Source: Polytrichum commune
Lineage: Eukaryota; Streptophyta; Polytrichopsida; Polytrichales; Polytrichaceae
DNA length: 64,000 nt
NCBI GenBank assembly: GCA_950295325.1
Contig: OX485806.1
Span: forward strand, 13,020,001-13,084,000
Direction: 5' to 3'
In this document: positions 9,793 through 19,817 of the stretch, piece by piece
Position numbering within the stretch: the stretch's first letter is position 1
How the letters are laid out: every line of letters starts with the position of its first letter
Program-made: the position numbers and the translations under genes
Notes under the pieces: generated by a model
Database searches by the model: none
Told to the model about the DNA's origin: nothing
The model's input: only the letters and a program-made list of their open reading frames with translations

Positions 9793-10775
9793 ATGAGCAC
9801 GCGCCATCACCTTGTCCCCGCCCGGACAAGCCCACAACTAAGAAGTTTCTTGGTTTTATCCAAGGCCCCTCGAAGCCATGGCCCCCAATTACTCGGCTTA
9901 CCCAACCTAGTTTGGCATGTCTATTCCCCCTCTTCCATTAACCAAGCACAAGTACAAGACTAGGACCTCATCTCATACTTTTCTCTTTGCACCACTAAAG
10001 TTTGGACTTTATTCCCTCAAGCCAAAGAACAAGTTAATGTTGTGGAGCAATTAACCTCGAAGCTAAGTGTGCTACTAGCGTCTCTCCCCCACTAAAGGAG
10101 ATTGATGTCCTCATCAATGCCTACGCTTCATTTTATTGGAATCCTTAGCCTTAGTTTCTCCAAAGTGCTTCACCAATTCATTGGTGTTGACCATGTCTCT
10201 TGCCGCCACCCAAGCGGTTTCTTTCTCATGGTATCCTCACCATTTCACCAAGTACTCCTTTGTACATTTTCTTTCATTTTCACTTGGGCTTCCTACACTT
10301 GAGGATGCCCTCTTACCTCATGTTCCAAATGACGTCCACAAGGTGGGGAGGTGGCCTAATCACTTGCTTGTGTTCAGGCCACAAGGTGTCGTCCTAAAAT
10401 GACTTTCGTAATGAGACATGAAATGTCGGATGCACTTTGATCTCCGGCGGTAATTCCAACTTATATATGTCCTTGACCACTTGTTCCACAATGGGAAACG
10501 GAGCTCCAATTTTGGACATAAACTTTGGAGTGAGGCCTTCCGGCTAAGTGAAGTTGTTCACATTCAACAACGCCTTTTGGCCCACCTCATTCTCCACTTC
10601 GCGTCTTCCGGCATTGACTTGCACTCCGTAGCACCTTCGGGTTTTCTCCACCAACAACTTGGTCATCTCCAAGACTTGTTTACATTCTTGGCCAAGTCCT
10701 CACCATCTTGGTTGAACTCTAGTGTTGAATGTGCCCCCTCGAGAGCTAGGTTAATAGGTTGGAGCGCATCCACTC
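9793..10775 (-). mobile_element. W 3' coding end with chromodomain-like region
   Basis: Read on the minus strand, this region matches X2 24710-25690. It includes the integrase C-terminal part, a KLELPPEIKVHPTFHVS-like block and, near 10100-10330, chromodomain-like words (YLVKWRGY type). In chromoviruses this domain binds histone marks and steers integration into heterochromatin. The region is broken. It ends at the TSD of element G (CACTC, 10771-10775). Confidence 0.8.
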
Positions 10776-12620
10776 TGTGAGGCCAAACCCCCCACCCTTA
10801 AGCGTCCGTAGTCCGAGTAGTGGGTTTGGGCTCACATTCCTCCACGGTATTGGATTTGGACTTGGATGAGTCCATAGTGCAATGTTCACCCTTCAAGTGG
10901 TCTTGGATTTAATTGGTGTCTCCATACCGTACATAAGCCTTTAAGTATTAAGAAATACTTATGTGACTTATGTCAATCTCTCCCTCGCACCTTTGGTCTT
11001 TGCTTCCTTTGTCTTGCCATCGCGAGAGTGCTCCAAATTCTCCATTAAGTTGTGCACGTGGTTTATTTTTAAAGAGAGGATGCAAGTGTTAAAAAAAACA
11101 CTATTCTCTATAGTCAATCTCAAATACATTTACTTGTGAAAGCCACACATAACACTAACTAGCATAATGTAACTAACTACTTGTCTATGAGCTAATTAGG
11201 TAGGCTATCTACTAAGCTCCTTCATGAACCCATCTCTTTACTTTCTAATTACATAAACCTAGCTCCTTCATAAACCCAACTCCTTCATGAACCCAGCTCC
11301 TTAGCTTCTAACTAAACAAACCCAGGTCCTTCATAAACCCAGCTCTTTACTTTCTAACTAAACAAACCCAGCTCCTTCATAAACCCAGCTCCTTCATGAA
11401 CCCACAACTTTGTAGTTGTAATCCCCAACTACCTCACTAATTATTCAAGCCCTTAACTAATCTTCCTACCTAATTTCTCTAATTCTACTAACAACCCCTT
11501 TCTAATCACACAATTCTTCTCTAATCCTAAAATCCTAAAATCCTAGAGAGGAGAGGGGGAGAGAGAATTTCCTAACTTCACTAAGACTAACTAATCCACA
11601 CAAGTATATTTTTGCACTCATCACAACATCAAGTGCTCAACTCTTAAACATGGAACTTGCAACCACGTGTATTCAAAACATGAACTTTAAGTACCACAAA
11701 TTGGAATCATGAATTAACTTTAAAATCCTTCACGTCAACACTAATTCTACCAAGAGGTCAAGCCCTCTTCAAGGCTAACAAGCCTTGGCTCTCAAACTAA
11801 AAACTAAGCACACGCATGTGCTCCAATATGGCTTCCCACACCCACACTTATAACTCGTGGGGTGCCTTGGAGCACAAAGGAAAGAGAGGATGAGTGAGGG
11901 AAGAATGAGGGATTATATAGTAAGCTTGAGGGGGTGAGCACCCTCAAGGCTCACGATAAGCCCTTGAGATTTCCTCCTACTTAGTAGGCGCCAATCCTAT
12001 CTTCTAAGCCTTCCTCCCTCAAATGATCAACAAGGATCATAATTCGAACATTTAACTAGCCTTGGCTTTCTACCTACCACACTTTACCAAACTTGGGATG
12101 CTTCAACCCAAACTTAGCCTCCTTCGCTTTCCGCCGCCATAACTTTCTCCCCTTACTTTTCCAAATCGTCGCTCACCACTTAATTCAAACCACGATGCTT
12201 AACTCGTGATTTGATTGGTGCTTTGAGAATTTGCTTATCCTCCACCTTGCATTCTTCCTTGGGCCTTCCCCATTAAGTGGCCATGATGAGGTGGTCCACT
12301 TGTGCGCTCCATGTGATCCTCCATTCATCCCAATTCGAATGCACTTGCCTCTTGAGTCACTTTGGTTGTCTCCATCCATTTGTACTAGCCTACTCACTAA
12401 CTACTCAATCCAAGTTCTCCTTACCTATCCTCATTCACTCAAATCCTTCCGAAGGTAAAAACACAATAACAACTCACATCCTAGCCTCTTACAACATGGT
12501 ACTTCTAAGACTAACATTTCACTCTTTTTATATTTTTGTGAAGTAACATGCTACTTCAAAGTGCATCAACTAACGTTTCAAGGGTCTAAGACTAAATGTG
12601 GGCACCCTTTTGGGCTCACA
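10776..12620 (-). repeat. G 3' LTR (1,845 bp)
   Basis: On the plus strand it starts TGTGAGGCC and ends GGGCTCACA. It holds a stretch of tandem AACCCAGCTCCTTCAT-type units (about 11210-11400) and a TATA box on the minus strand near 11911-11919. Compared with the 5' LTR it has ~300 bp more near 10917-11215 and lacks a ~470-bp internal duplication. Confidence 0.93.
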
Positions 12621-12681
12621 TAATTGGCGACCATCGGGGGATGAATCCAAACATCTCTTGCTCCAAGGGTAAGTTGCCTAG

Positions 12682-15600
12682 TCAAGCTCGGTACTCCTTA
12701 CATCTACTTCCCGATGTACGGGTAGGAAAGAGCTCACCATTCAACGTTTCCAATTGAATTGAATTATTAGGAAAGACCTCATAGACAAGGTAAGGTCCTA
12801 ACCATACCGCATTGAATTTCGCCGGAAATTCAAGCTTTCGTGCGTCTTGAATCATGACCATCATTCCCGGTGTTAGGGCCCTTCTCTTATGTCGTTTGTC
12901 AAAAGTAATCTTTCTCCTTCTTTGGGTTGCCTCAATATGTTGAGCCGCCATTCTCCTCCCTTCGTCAAGTGCTTCCAAATCGGTTAGTCGATTTCGTAAG
13001 GATTGACTTTCGGTAAGTCTCGTACTCACGGCCACCCTAAGTGACTCGACTTCATATTCGATTGGTAGTGTCGCTTCAAGACCATAGACTAAGGAAAATG
13101 GTGTAGCACGCGTAGTTACCTTATAGGTTGTACGGTATGCCCAAAGTGCCGCCGTTAGTTTCGTATCCCAATCCCGCTTCGAGTCTATAACCGTCTTGCG
13201 TAGTATACTCACCAAAATTCCGTTAACCCTTTCCGTTTGTCCATTGGTTTGTGGGTGGTAGGGAGTAGTCTTCCGGTGATCAATTTTAAATTTCTCTGTC
13301 ATCTCTCGAATCAAGTCATTCAAAAAATGAGTACCCCTATCGCTTACTAGGATCTTCGGCACCCCGAACCGCGAAATTATGTTTTCGTACATAAATGTTG
13401 CCGCGTGTTCCGCCGTGTCGGTCTTCACCGCTTTGGCTTCCGCCCACTTGGTGAGGTACTCGGTTGCCACCACAATATATTTCATTCCTTTTGAAGATTG
13501 GGGATGGACCTCACCCACATAGTCGATGCCCCATTTTTCGAAAGGAATTAAGGGTAATGATACATGTAAAGGCATCTCCATTCTAAGGTCGTTTCGGGCA
13601 TACCGTTGGCAAGCGTCGCATTTCCTTACATAGTCATGGGCGTCCTTAAATAGTGTAGGCCAAAAGTAGCCCGCTCTAAGTATTTTTTGCCCGGTGAGTT
13701 GACCCGAGAAGTGACCGCCGCAAGCGCTATCGTGGCAAGCGATTAAAATCGCTTCAACCTCCGTTTTTGACACGCATCGTCGTAAAATACCATCGGACCC
13801 CCTTCTAAACAACCTATGGCCCACTACAACAAATTGCCTACTATTTACCCTCACCTTCCTTCTCTCTTCTTTTGTCCACTCTTTGGGCAACTTGTGGGTT
13901 GTTAGAAATTCCACTATGTCCGCATACCACTCCGGTGTAGAAGTGACCACAAAGAGGCTATCATCTACTAACATATCATTTACCGGATTTTTTCCTATCT
14001 CCTCCGACAACCTAGACAAGTGGTCCGCTTGTAAATGCATACGACCCGGTTTATATTCCACCGTGTAGTCGAATTCTTCTAATAACAAAACCCACCTAGC
14101 TAACCTACCACTTAACTCCGCCTTGTTAATTAGATACTTGATAGCCATGTGGTCAACAAAAAATACAACCGGGTTGCACATGAGGTAATGCCTAAACTTT
14201 TTAACGGAAAACACCATGGCTAGGCACTCCCTCTCCGTTGTAGAGTAGTTTCTTTCGGCGGGGGTCAATTGCTTACTCGCATAAGCTATAGGTTGATCCT
14301 TCTCTTTTTCTCCCGTTGCTTGACAAAGCGCACTCCCTATTGCCACATTACTAGCATCACAATAGACGTGAAAAGGTTTACCCCAATTGGGTGGTATCAA
14401 CACCGGATAGGTGCTCAACCTATCCCGCAATTCCTCAAAGGCTTTTTGACAAGCATCCGTCCACTCGAATTTGACATCCTTTTTGAGCAAATGGGTAATG
14501 GGCACCACTATCTTTGAAAAATTAGGAATAAGTTCCCGGTACCATCCCACATGTCCTAACAACTTAGAGATCCCCTTGGAATTGGTTGGAGTTGCCAAGT
14601 CGCTTATGGCCGCAATCTTATCCGGATCGGGTTCTCTACCTTTCTCACTAACAACATAACCCAACAACACTCCCTTATTCACTCCCAAAAATGTCTTATC
14701 CGGGTTCAATGCTAACCTCATCTTCCTACACCTAACCAATGCCTCCCTAACACAATGTAGGTGATCATCCACATTACTTTGTGTGCTAAAATCGTCCACA
14801 AAGACGGTCATGGATTTGAACAACAAGTCGGTGAAGATATACATTACTAATCGTTGGAAAGTAGCCGGGGCATTACATAACCCAAATGGCATCACTACCC
14901 ACACAAAAGTACCCCAAGGTGTAGTAAAAGCCGTTTTATGGATATCTTGGAGGGCTATGGAAATTTGATTATAACCCGCATACCCATCCATAAAGGTATA
15001 TCGCGAATGACCTCCAACCTCCTCAACCAACAAGGTGATAAAAGGTAAGGGGAAGTGATCCTTTTGTGTGCACGAATTCAATTTCCTATAGTCGACACAA
15101 ACCCTTAATTTCCCATTTTTTTTCTTTACTAAGACCATAGGAGAAACCCAATCCGTGATTTCCACCGGCTTGATAAACCCGGCCTTCAATAACCTTTCCA
15201 ATTCCGCTTTCACCAACAATTGCAATTGAGGATTCATCCTCCTCTCCTTTTGTCTAATTGGCCTCGCCCCCGGAATTAAAGGAATCCGGTGCTCTACCAT
15301 TTCCCTAGGAATTCCCTTAAGCTCATCGTAGGACCATGCAAAAGTATCACTAAACTCATCCACCAAATTGCTATACTCCCTAACCTCTTTCTCCCCCAAT
15401 TTGGAGCCCATCTTCATTTGTCGGGTTTTTCCATTCTTTAATTTCACATCCACGTACCGCCAATCCGCTTCCGACACATGTGCTTGTTCCTCTTTGTTCC
15501 GATACCAATCGGAAGGCACATTGGGGTAATCTTTCACATCTTGACCTACAACTATCCCCGTAGACGTGGTCTTGAAATGTAAAGGCTCCTCCAATTTCGA

Positions 15601-18600
15601 TGACTCAATAATCACATCCTCCTCTTGAGTCCCATCTACATGAATTAAACTAACCTCACCCTCTTCCACGTCATCTACCCAAGGTGTTAACCCACCGCTA
15701 ATCCACTCTTCCTCGGTGAGCACCTCACATGGCTCCAACAATGAGCCCTCTCCTAAACTAACACTAGGAAATTCACTCCCTAAGCCTACTTGGTGAAATG
15801 TAACCATTACATCAACCTCGGACTCGGGGTACTCCCTTAGCCATTGGGCATAATCCCCATTATCCCCATAATTGTAAAAATTAGGACCTAGACTTCCCGA
15901 GCCCGAATCTATAACAACCCTTTGACCTTCGGGATGGACGACTCCCACCAATGCCTTGCCAATCTCATTCTCGTTTAAGTCATCAATTTCCTTCTCCAAT
16001 GGCAAATACATCTCCTTCTCCATCCATCCTTCTAATGAACCAATGGACACTATGACCCTATTACCCTCCGGACCATAAGTGATGGATGGTTTAGGTCCAC
16101 CCCAATTGACCATAGCATTCGCCATCCGCAACCAAGGCCTACCTAGCAAAATGGGGAAGGTGTCCTTGTTGGAGTGCATTTTAATGACATGGAAGGTGAC
16201 CAAGTACTCCTCACCTCCCGTAGTCATTCTACAATCCTTGATCATCCCCAAAGGCGTAGTCGAACTTTGATTTGCCATATTTATGACCAAAGATGAAGGC
16301 CCCGTGAGTCCAAGTCCCAATTTTTTCATAGTATCCTCCGGTAGTATATTTAGACTACTCCCTCCGTCGACTAGCACATTAGGAACCACCTTATCTACTA
16401 TAACAACTTCTATTTCTATAGCTTTCACGTCTCTTCCACCTTGTGATTGGATCCTAGCGGCTATTTTAGCTTTCACCTTCCTCATCCTCTTGTGTACCGG
16501 CATTCCCTCCTTTAATGTTTTCCTTGCCGTGGGTGAAATTTCCAATAGTTGGCCGAAAGTAATATCCGCCTTGAGTGTACTAAGGTCCGCCCACAAGTCG
16601 TACCCGGTAGATCTTTCCACCTTAGAATTACCCACTACGTCGAATTCGTCTACGGGAACCCCCGGTCCTTCCCATTCACCCACATCGCTATTATCCAAGT
16701 CATGTACCGCATTAGTCCTCTCCCTATCTTGTAAAATTATATTTTCCCTCTCCACATCCTTAGTAGCTCTTCTAGCTACCCTATCCAACTCGGAGAGATT
16801 AATCTCTTCATCCGAAGAGTAATTTCCTTGCTCTCCTATTCCTACCTCCAACGGGGCATCCCCTCTCCTAGCCCTAGTAGTTACCGCTAGTGCAGGTGCT
16901 TCTTCAACCACACCCTTACCCTTCACTAACTCATATGTAATAGCATTGGTGTGAGGAGGCCATTGACTTTGCTCCTCTCCAATTCTCGTTGGGAGAGGAA
17001 GCATGTCATCACATGTGGCCTCCAACACTCCATCCATGAACCTAACATCTTGGGAGTTAGATGGTCCCGGATCCGTTGGAGGCGCTTGTCTCCCGTTACT
17101 ACCATTAGGTGGAACTCCTTGTCTATTTTGTATTGGAATGTAACCGGTTGTAGTTTGCAAGCCCGCCGGTGGATGAAAAGTTTGCCTAGCATTACTATGG
17201 TCATAGTATAAGTTAGGTGGCCTAAGTTCATTGGCCGGTACTCCTTGTGGCCTAGCACCTCGCATATTATCCCTTGCTTGTTGTTGTGGATTAGCCACCG
17301 GGTAAGGGACATTAATTATTTTGTCCGGTTGGCGACACGTATCCGAGGGATGACTTCCTCCACAATTGCTACAATTAAACTCTTGACCTTCGGACCAACA
17401 TTGTCCTTGAGCGTGCCACCTTCCACAAAAGGGATGAAATTCCTTCTTCTCTAAATTTTGGCCACCTTGCCCTCTAGGTTGTGGTCCTCTATTGCTTCCA
17501 TTTCCATAGTGAGGTGGCGCTTGACCTCGTTGATTTTGTTGAGGTGGGTTACCGTTTCCTCTTTGGTCACGGTTTTGTCCACTTCTACAAAATTGACGCG
17601 TGTGGCCCGGTTGGCCACATTGGACACACCATAATCCGGAAGAATGCCTACCCGACTCAACCGGGGGTGGAGGCCCCGGTTGTTGACTCCGGATCATTAA
17701 TGACATTTGATCCGTGAGGCTTTGCATTTGTTTTATCATAGCCTCTTGGAATCCTAGTTGGCTAGCACCTAGTCTTCTCTCAACCTCCTCCAAGTGTGGA
17801 TCCGTTCTAGGGGCCGGTAGTGCCAAAAGAGGTGCCGGTTCCCTAACCGCTAAAGGTCGGGGACCGGTGTCCACAATGGCATATGGAATTTGGTTCTCAT
17901 ACTTAGCGGGTTCTACCGCTACCACCCTAGGGCGTATGGGGATGAATTGTGGGATCAATTCATCCTCCCTTCTCCATAGCCTTTCGTGATCTTTATCCAA
18001 GTTTTCAATATCTCTAGCCGCACGCTTGGCATCCGCCAAGGTCAAGGGATTCCTTTCTAGAACACCCCTAATAGTTCCGGACTTAAAAAACCCTTGAATG
18101 AAAAATTGCTTTAGCGTATCGTCGTTGAGCATGGTACCCACAAATCTAGTGCACACTAAATCAAACCTCCTAATGTAAGCCGAAATTTCTTCCTCCCTTC
18201 CTTGCTTCAATGACGACAATGCCCTTAATGCGGTACTTTGACCCACTTCCGGCCTAAATTCGTTAAGAAACTCCCTTTGTAATTGTTCCCATCCCCTAAA
18301 ATGTCCCTCGGCATGATCCCGATACCATTCATAGGCTTCCCCCTCTAGAGTGGTAGGAAACCACACTAACCAATAACCCGGGTCGGTTATGAGGAAGCTA
18401 GCCAACCGTTCGATATACCGTTCCATGTGCCGAGAGGGGTCCTCATCCTTGGTCCCATAAAATTTAGGGAGATGAGATGGCATATCCATCGCCGCTAAAT
18501 TTTGTGGAACCACAATTGGTAGGCCTCTTGGCCTAACCAATGGGTCTATTGGAGGTATAGGAGGTATGGGCGGAATTGGGGGTATGGGTGGTGGATCCAT

Positions 18601-18921
18601 CCCCCGTTCCTCGGCCATGGTGACCGGTGAACTATTCAACAATCCCCTATCAACTTCTACCGGGAATTCTTCTCTAAGTGTGTAATTTTCCGAAGAAGTT
18701 TCACCACTCAATTTGGAGGGAGTGATCTCCTCTTCAAGTTGAGCTCCAAGTTCTAAGGTGTCTAGAATTGACCTAGTCCTAGGTTCGACGTTCAAACAAC
18801 TCTCTATTCTAACATTATCTTGTTCTAATCTATCACTGATTTTAGAGGACCGCCTCTTTCGAGTAGATTTCTCTAGTCCTACTATCAAACTTGGTTTTTG
18901 TGAGCGAGTCCTACCTTGCAT
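12682..18921 (-). CDS. G gag-pol polyprotein, 2,079 aa, uninterrupted
   Basis: One open frame encodes Gag and Pol. Gag includes a retrotransposon-gag domain (residues ~170-290, with FPTTLEGEAYEWY and FLNEFRPE) and a CCHC zinc knuckle near residue 430 (CVQCGQPGHTRQFC), followed by a second Cys/His-rich motif. The aspartic protease motif VDGGSSLNIL is near 850. RT follows, with VCVDYRKLN near 1275 and FVDDFS near 1375. RNase H has FHVYCDASN near 1515 and ends ADHLSR. Integrase has its zinc module near 1740 (HFSGQ... CDACQR) and core near 1790-1900 (DYVGE, SDRGTHF, GQTERVNG). No chromodomain or envelope frame follows. The DGGSSLN protease and missing chromodomain place it among the non-chromodomain plant gypsy lineages. 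The first ATG gives the longest frame; no frameshift lies between gag and pol. Confidence 0.95.
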   Translation of the reverse strand: MQGRTRSQKPSLIVGLEKSTRKRRSSKISDRLEQDNVRIESCLNVEPRTRSILDTLELGAQLEEEITPSKLSGETSSENYTLREEFPVEVDRGLLNSSPVTMAEERGMDPPPIPPIPPIPPIPPIDPLVRPRGLPIVVPQNLAAMDMPSHLPKFYGTKDEDPSRHMERYIERLASFLITDPGYWLVWFPTTLEGEAYEWYRDHAEGHFRGWEQLQREFLNEFRPEVGQSTALRALSSLKQGREEEISAYIRRFDLVCTRFVGTMLNDDTLKQFFIQGFFKSGTIRGVLERNPLTLADAKRAARDIENLDKDHERLWRREDELIPQFIPIRPRVVAVEPAKYENQIPYAIVDTGPRPLAVREPAPLLALPAPRTDPHLEEVERRLGASQLGFQEAMIKQMQSLTDQMSLMIRSQQPGPPPPVESGRHSSGLWCVQCGQPGHTRQFCRSGQNRDQRGNGNPPQQNQRGQAPPHYGNGSNRGPQPRGQGGQNLEKKEFHPFCGRWHAQGQCWSEGQEFNCSNCGGSHPSDTCRQPDKIINVPYPVANPQQQARDNMRGARPQGVPANELRPPNLYYDHSNARQTFHPPAGLQTTTGYIPIQNRQGVPPNGSNGRQAPPTDPGPSNSQDVRFMDGVLEATCDDMLPLPTRIGEEQSQWPPHTNAITYELVKGKGVVEEAPALAVTTRARRGDAPLEVGIGEQGNYSSDEEINLSELDRVARRATKDVERENIILQDRERTNAVHDLDNSDVGEWEGPGVPVDEFDVVGNSKVERSTGYDLWADLSTLKADITFGQLLEISPTARKTLKEGMPVHKRMRKVKAKIAARIQSQGGRDVKAIEIEVVIVDKVVPNVLVDGGSSLNILPEDTMKKLGLGLTGPSSLVINMANQSSTTPLGMIKDCRMTTGGEEYLVTFHVIKMHSNKDTFPILLGRPWLRMANAMVNWGGPKPSITYGPEGNRVIVSIGSLEGWMEKEMYLPLEKEIDDLNENEIGKALVGVVHPEGQRVVIDSGSGSLGPNFYNYGDNGDYAQWLREYPESEVDVMVTFHQVGLGSEFPSVSLGEGSLLEPCEVLTEEEWISGGLTPWVDDVEEGEVSLIHVDGTQEEDVIIESSKLEEPLHFKTTSTGIVVGQDVKDYPNVPSDWYRNKEEQAHVSEADWRYVDVKLKNGKTRQMKMGSKLGEKEVREYSNLVDEFSDTFAWSYDELKGIPREMVEHRIPLIPGARPIRQKERRMNPQLQLLVKAELERLLKAGFIKPVEITDWVSPMVLVKKKNGKLRVCVDYRKLNSCTQKDHFPLPFITLLVEEVGGHSRYTFMDGYAGYNQISIALQDIHKTAFTTPWGTFVWVVMPFGLCNAPATFQRLVMYIFTDLLFKSMTVFVDDFSTQSNVDDHLHCVREALVRCRKMRLALNPDKTFLGVNKGVLLGYVVSEKGREPDPDKIAAISDLATPTNSKGISKLLGHVGWYRELIPNFSKIVVPITHLLKKDVKFEWTDACQKAFEELRDRLSTYPVLIPPNWGKPFHVYCDASNVAIGSALCQATGEKEKDQPIAYASKQLTPAERNYSTTERECLAMVFSVKKFRHYLMCNPVVFFVDHMAIKYLINKAELSGRLARWVLLLEEFDYTVEYKPGRMHLQADHLSRLSEEIGKNPVNDMLVDDSLFVVTSTPEWYADIVEFLTTHKLPKEWTKEERRKVRVNSRQFVVVGHRLFRRGSDGILRRCVSKTEVEAILIACHDSACGGHFSGQLTGQKILRAGYFWPTLFKDAHDYVRKCDACQRYARNDLRMEMPLHVSLPLIPFEKWGIDYVGEVHPQSSKGMKYIVVATEYLTKWAEAKAVKTDTAEHAATFMYENIISRFGVPKILVSDRGTHFLNDLIREMTEKFKIDHRKTTPYHPQTNGQTERVNGILVSILRKTVIDSKRDWDTKLTAALWAYRTTYKVTTRATPFSLVYGLEATLPIEYEVESLRVAVSTRLTESQSLRNRLTDLEALDEGRRMAAQHIEATQRRRKITFDKRHKRRALTPGMMVMIQDARKLEFPAKFNAVWLGPYLVYEVFPNNSIQLETLNGELFPTRTSGSRCKEYRA

Positions 18922-19817
18922 TCCATAAGAATCGATCGACCCTCACTTGACCACACATAATCCTAGCAATTCCCCTCTTAATATTTTCACTTGTCTTGGT
19001 GTGGTTATAATTTTTTTAGGAGGTGAGGAAAAGAACCTGCAAGCCCAATCCCAATAGGGGATAGGCATGTTCATGTTAATTTTTTGGTTAAGTCGGAGCA
19101 TCACCTCGGCACCTTCCCGCAAATTAACACTCACCACAATACCGATTGTGAGGGGGTGACCTTCCGAGTAGATTATGTTAAAAGTCGAGGCTTCACCCTT
19201 CAACTTCTCACACCATCCACAATTCGGGAATTACCCTCTACAACGGATAACAACAATCACGAGTACAAAAGGCATTCCTTAATTAGTTAATGAGTTCACT
19301 TTGAAGAAATAAACATACCTTGAGCAATCGCATCCCCCTGTGAGTTAGCACTCCCCTCAATCGTGACTCAATGTAACAACACCATAAACTTTGTGAAATA
19401 TTAATTTAATCTAGAGCATGAAATGACAACTCCCAAAACTTTGAGACTCACCCCGAGGTGAGTGTCAAAGTTCAATGTCCTAAGGTGAATTTACCCTCTA
19501 ATGTTTTAATGAGCTACTCGGTTATAGGTTCCTTTTAAGTTCTTAGCAAATCCCCAAAAAGGTTGAGGACGTACCTTCGCCGCGCTCCTTCCTCAAAAAT
19601 GAATTTGCGTAATTGACAATGCAATTCATTCCAAGGAATAGTTGAAATACAATGAATTCAAATGTAACCCACAGAGAGAATACTTACCGAGTTTCGGGTG
19701 CTCCTTCCCTTCTCTCAAGTTTGTGTCTCCAATTTTTCCTAGTTGCCTCCAAGTCTCCTAGTCGCCTCCAAGTCTTGTAACTACCTTCCGCTTCGCTCCC
19801 GGCGGACGCACCAATTA
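18922..19817 (-). other. G 5' leader, with splice-like signals
   Basis: This lies between the 5' LTR and the gag-pol start. Next to the LTR is the primer-site-like sequence (TGG at its start, near 19800-19815); I could not assign the tRNA. On the minus strand there are strong donor-like sequences, GGTAAGTA near 19688, AGGTACGT near 19575 and AGGTATGT near 19319, and an acceptor-like TTGCAG ending at 19037. An open 86-codon frame at 18943-19203 has no recognised motif. Leader introns are plausible but only inferred. Confidence 0.55.

Noticed and set aside
9456-9963. Frames of 90-152 codons, recurring in every family-A LTR
   Set aside because: They lie in LTR sequence on both strands with equal openness and have no codon or domain signal. 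Their recurrence comes from LTR copies, not from a gene family.
12185-12546. Short frames repeated at 20881-21157 and 21358-21719
   Set aside because: They lie within the G LTRs and recur only because the LTR is duplicated.
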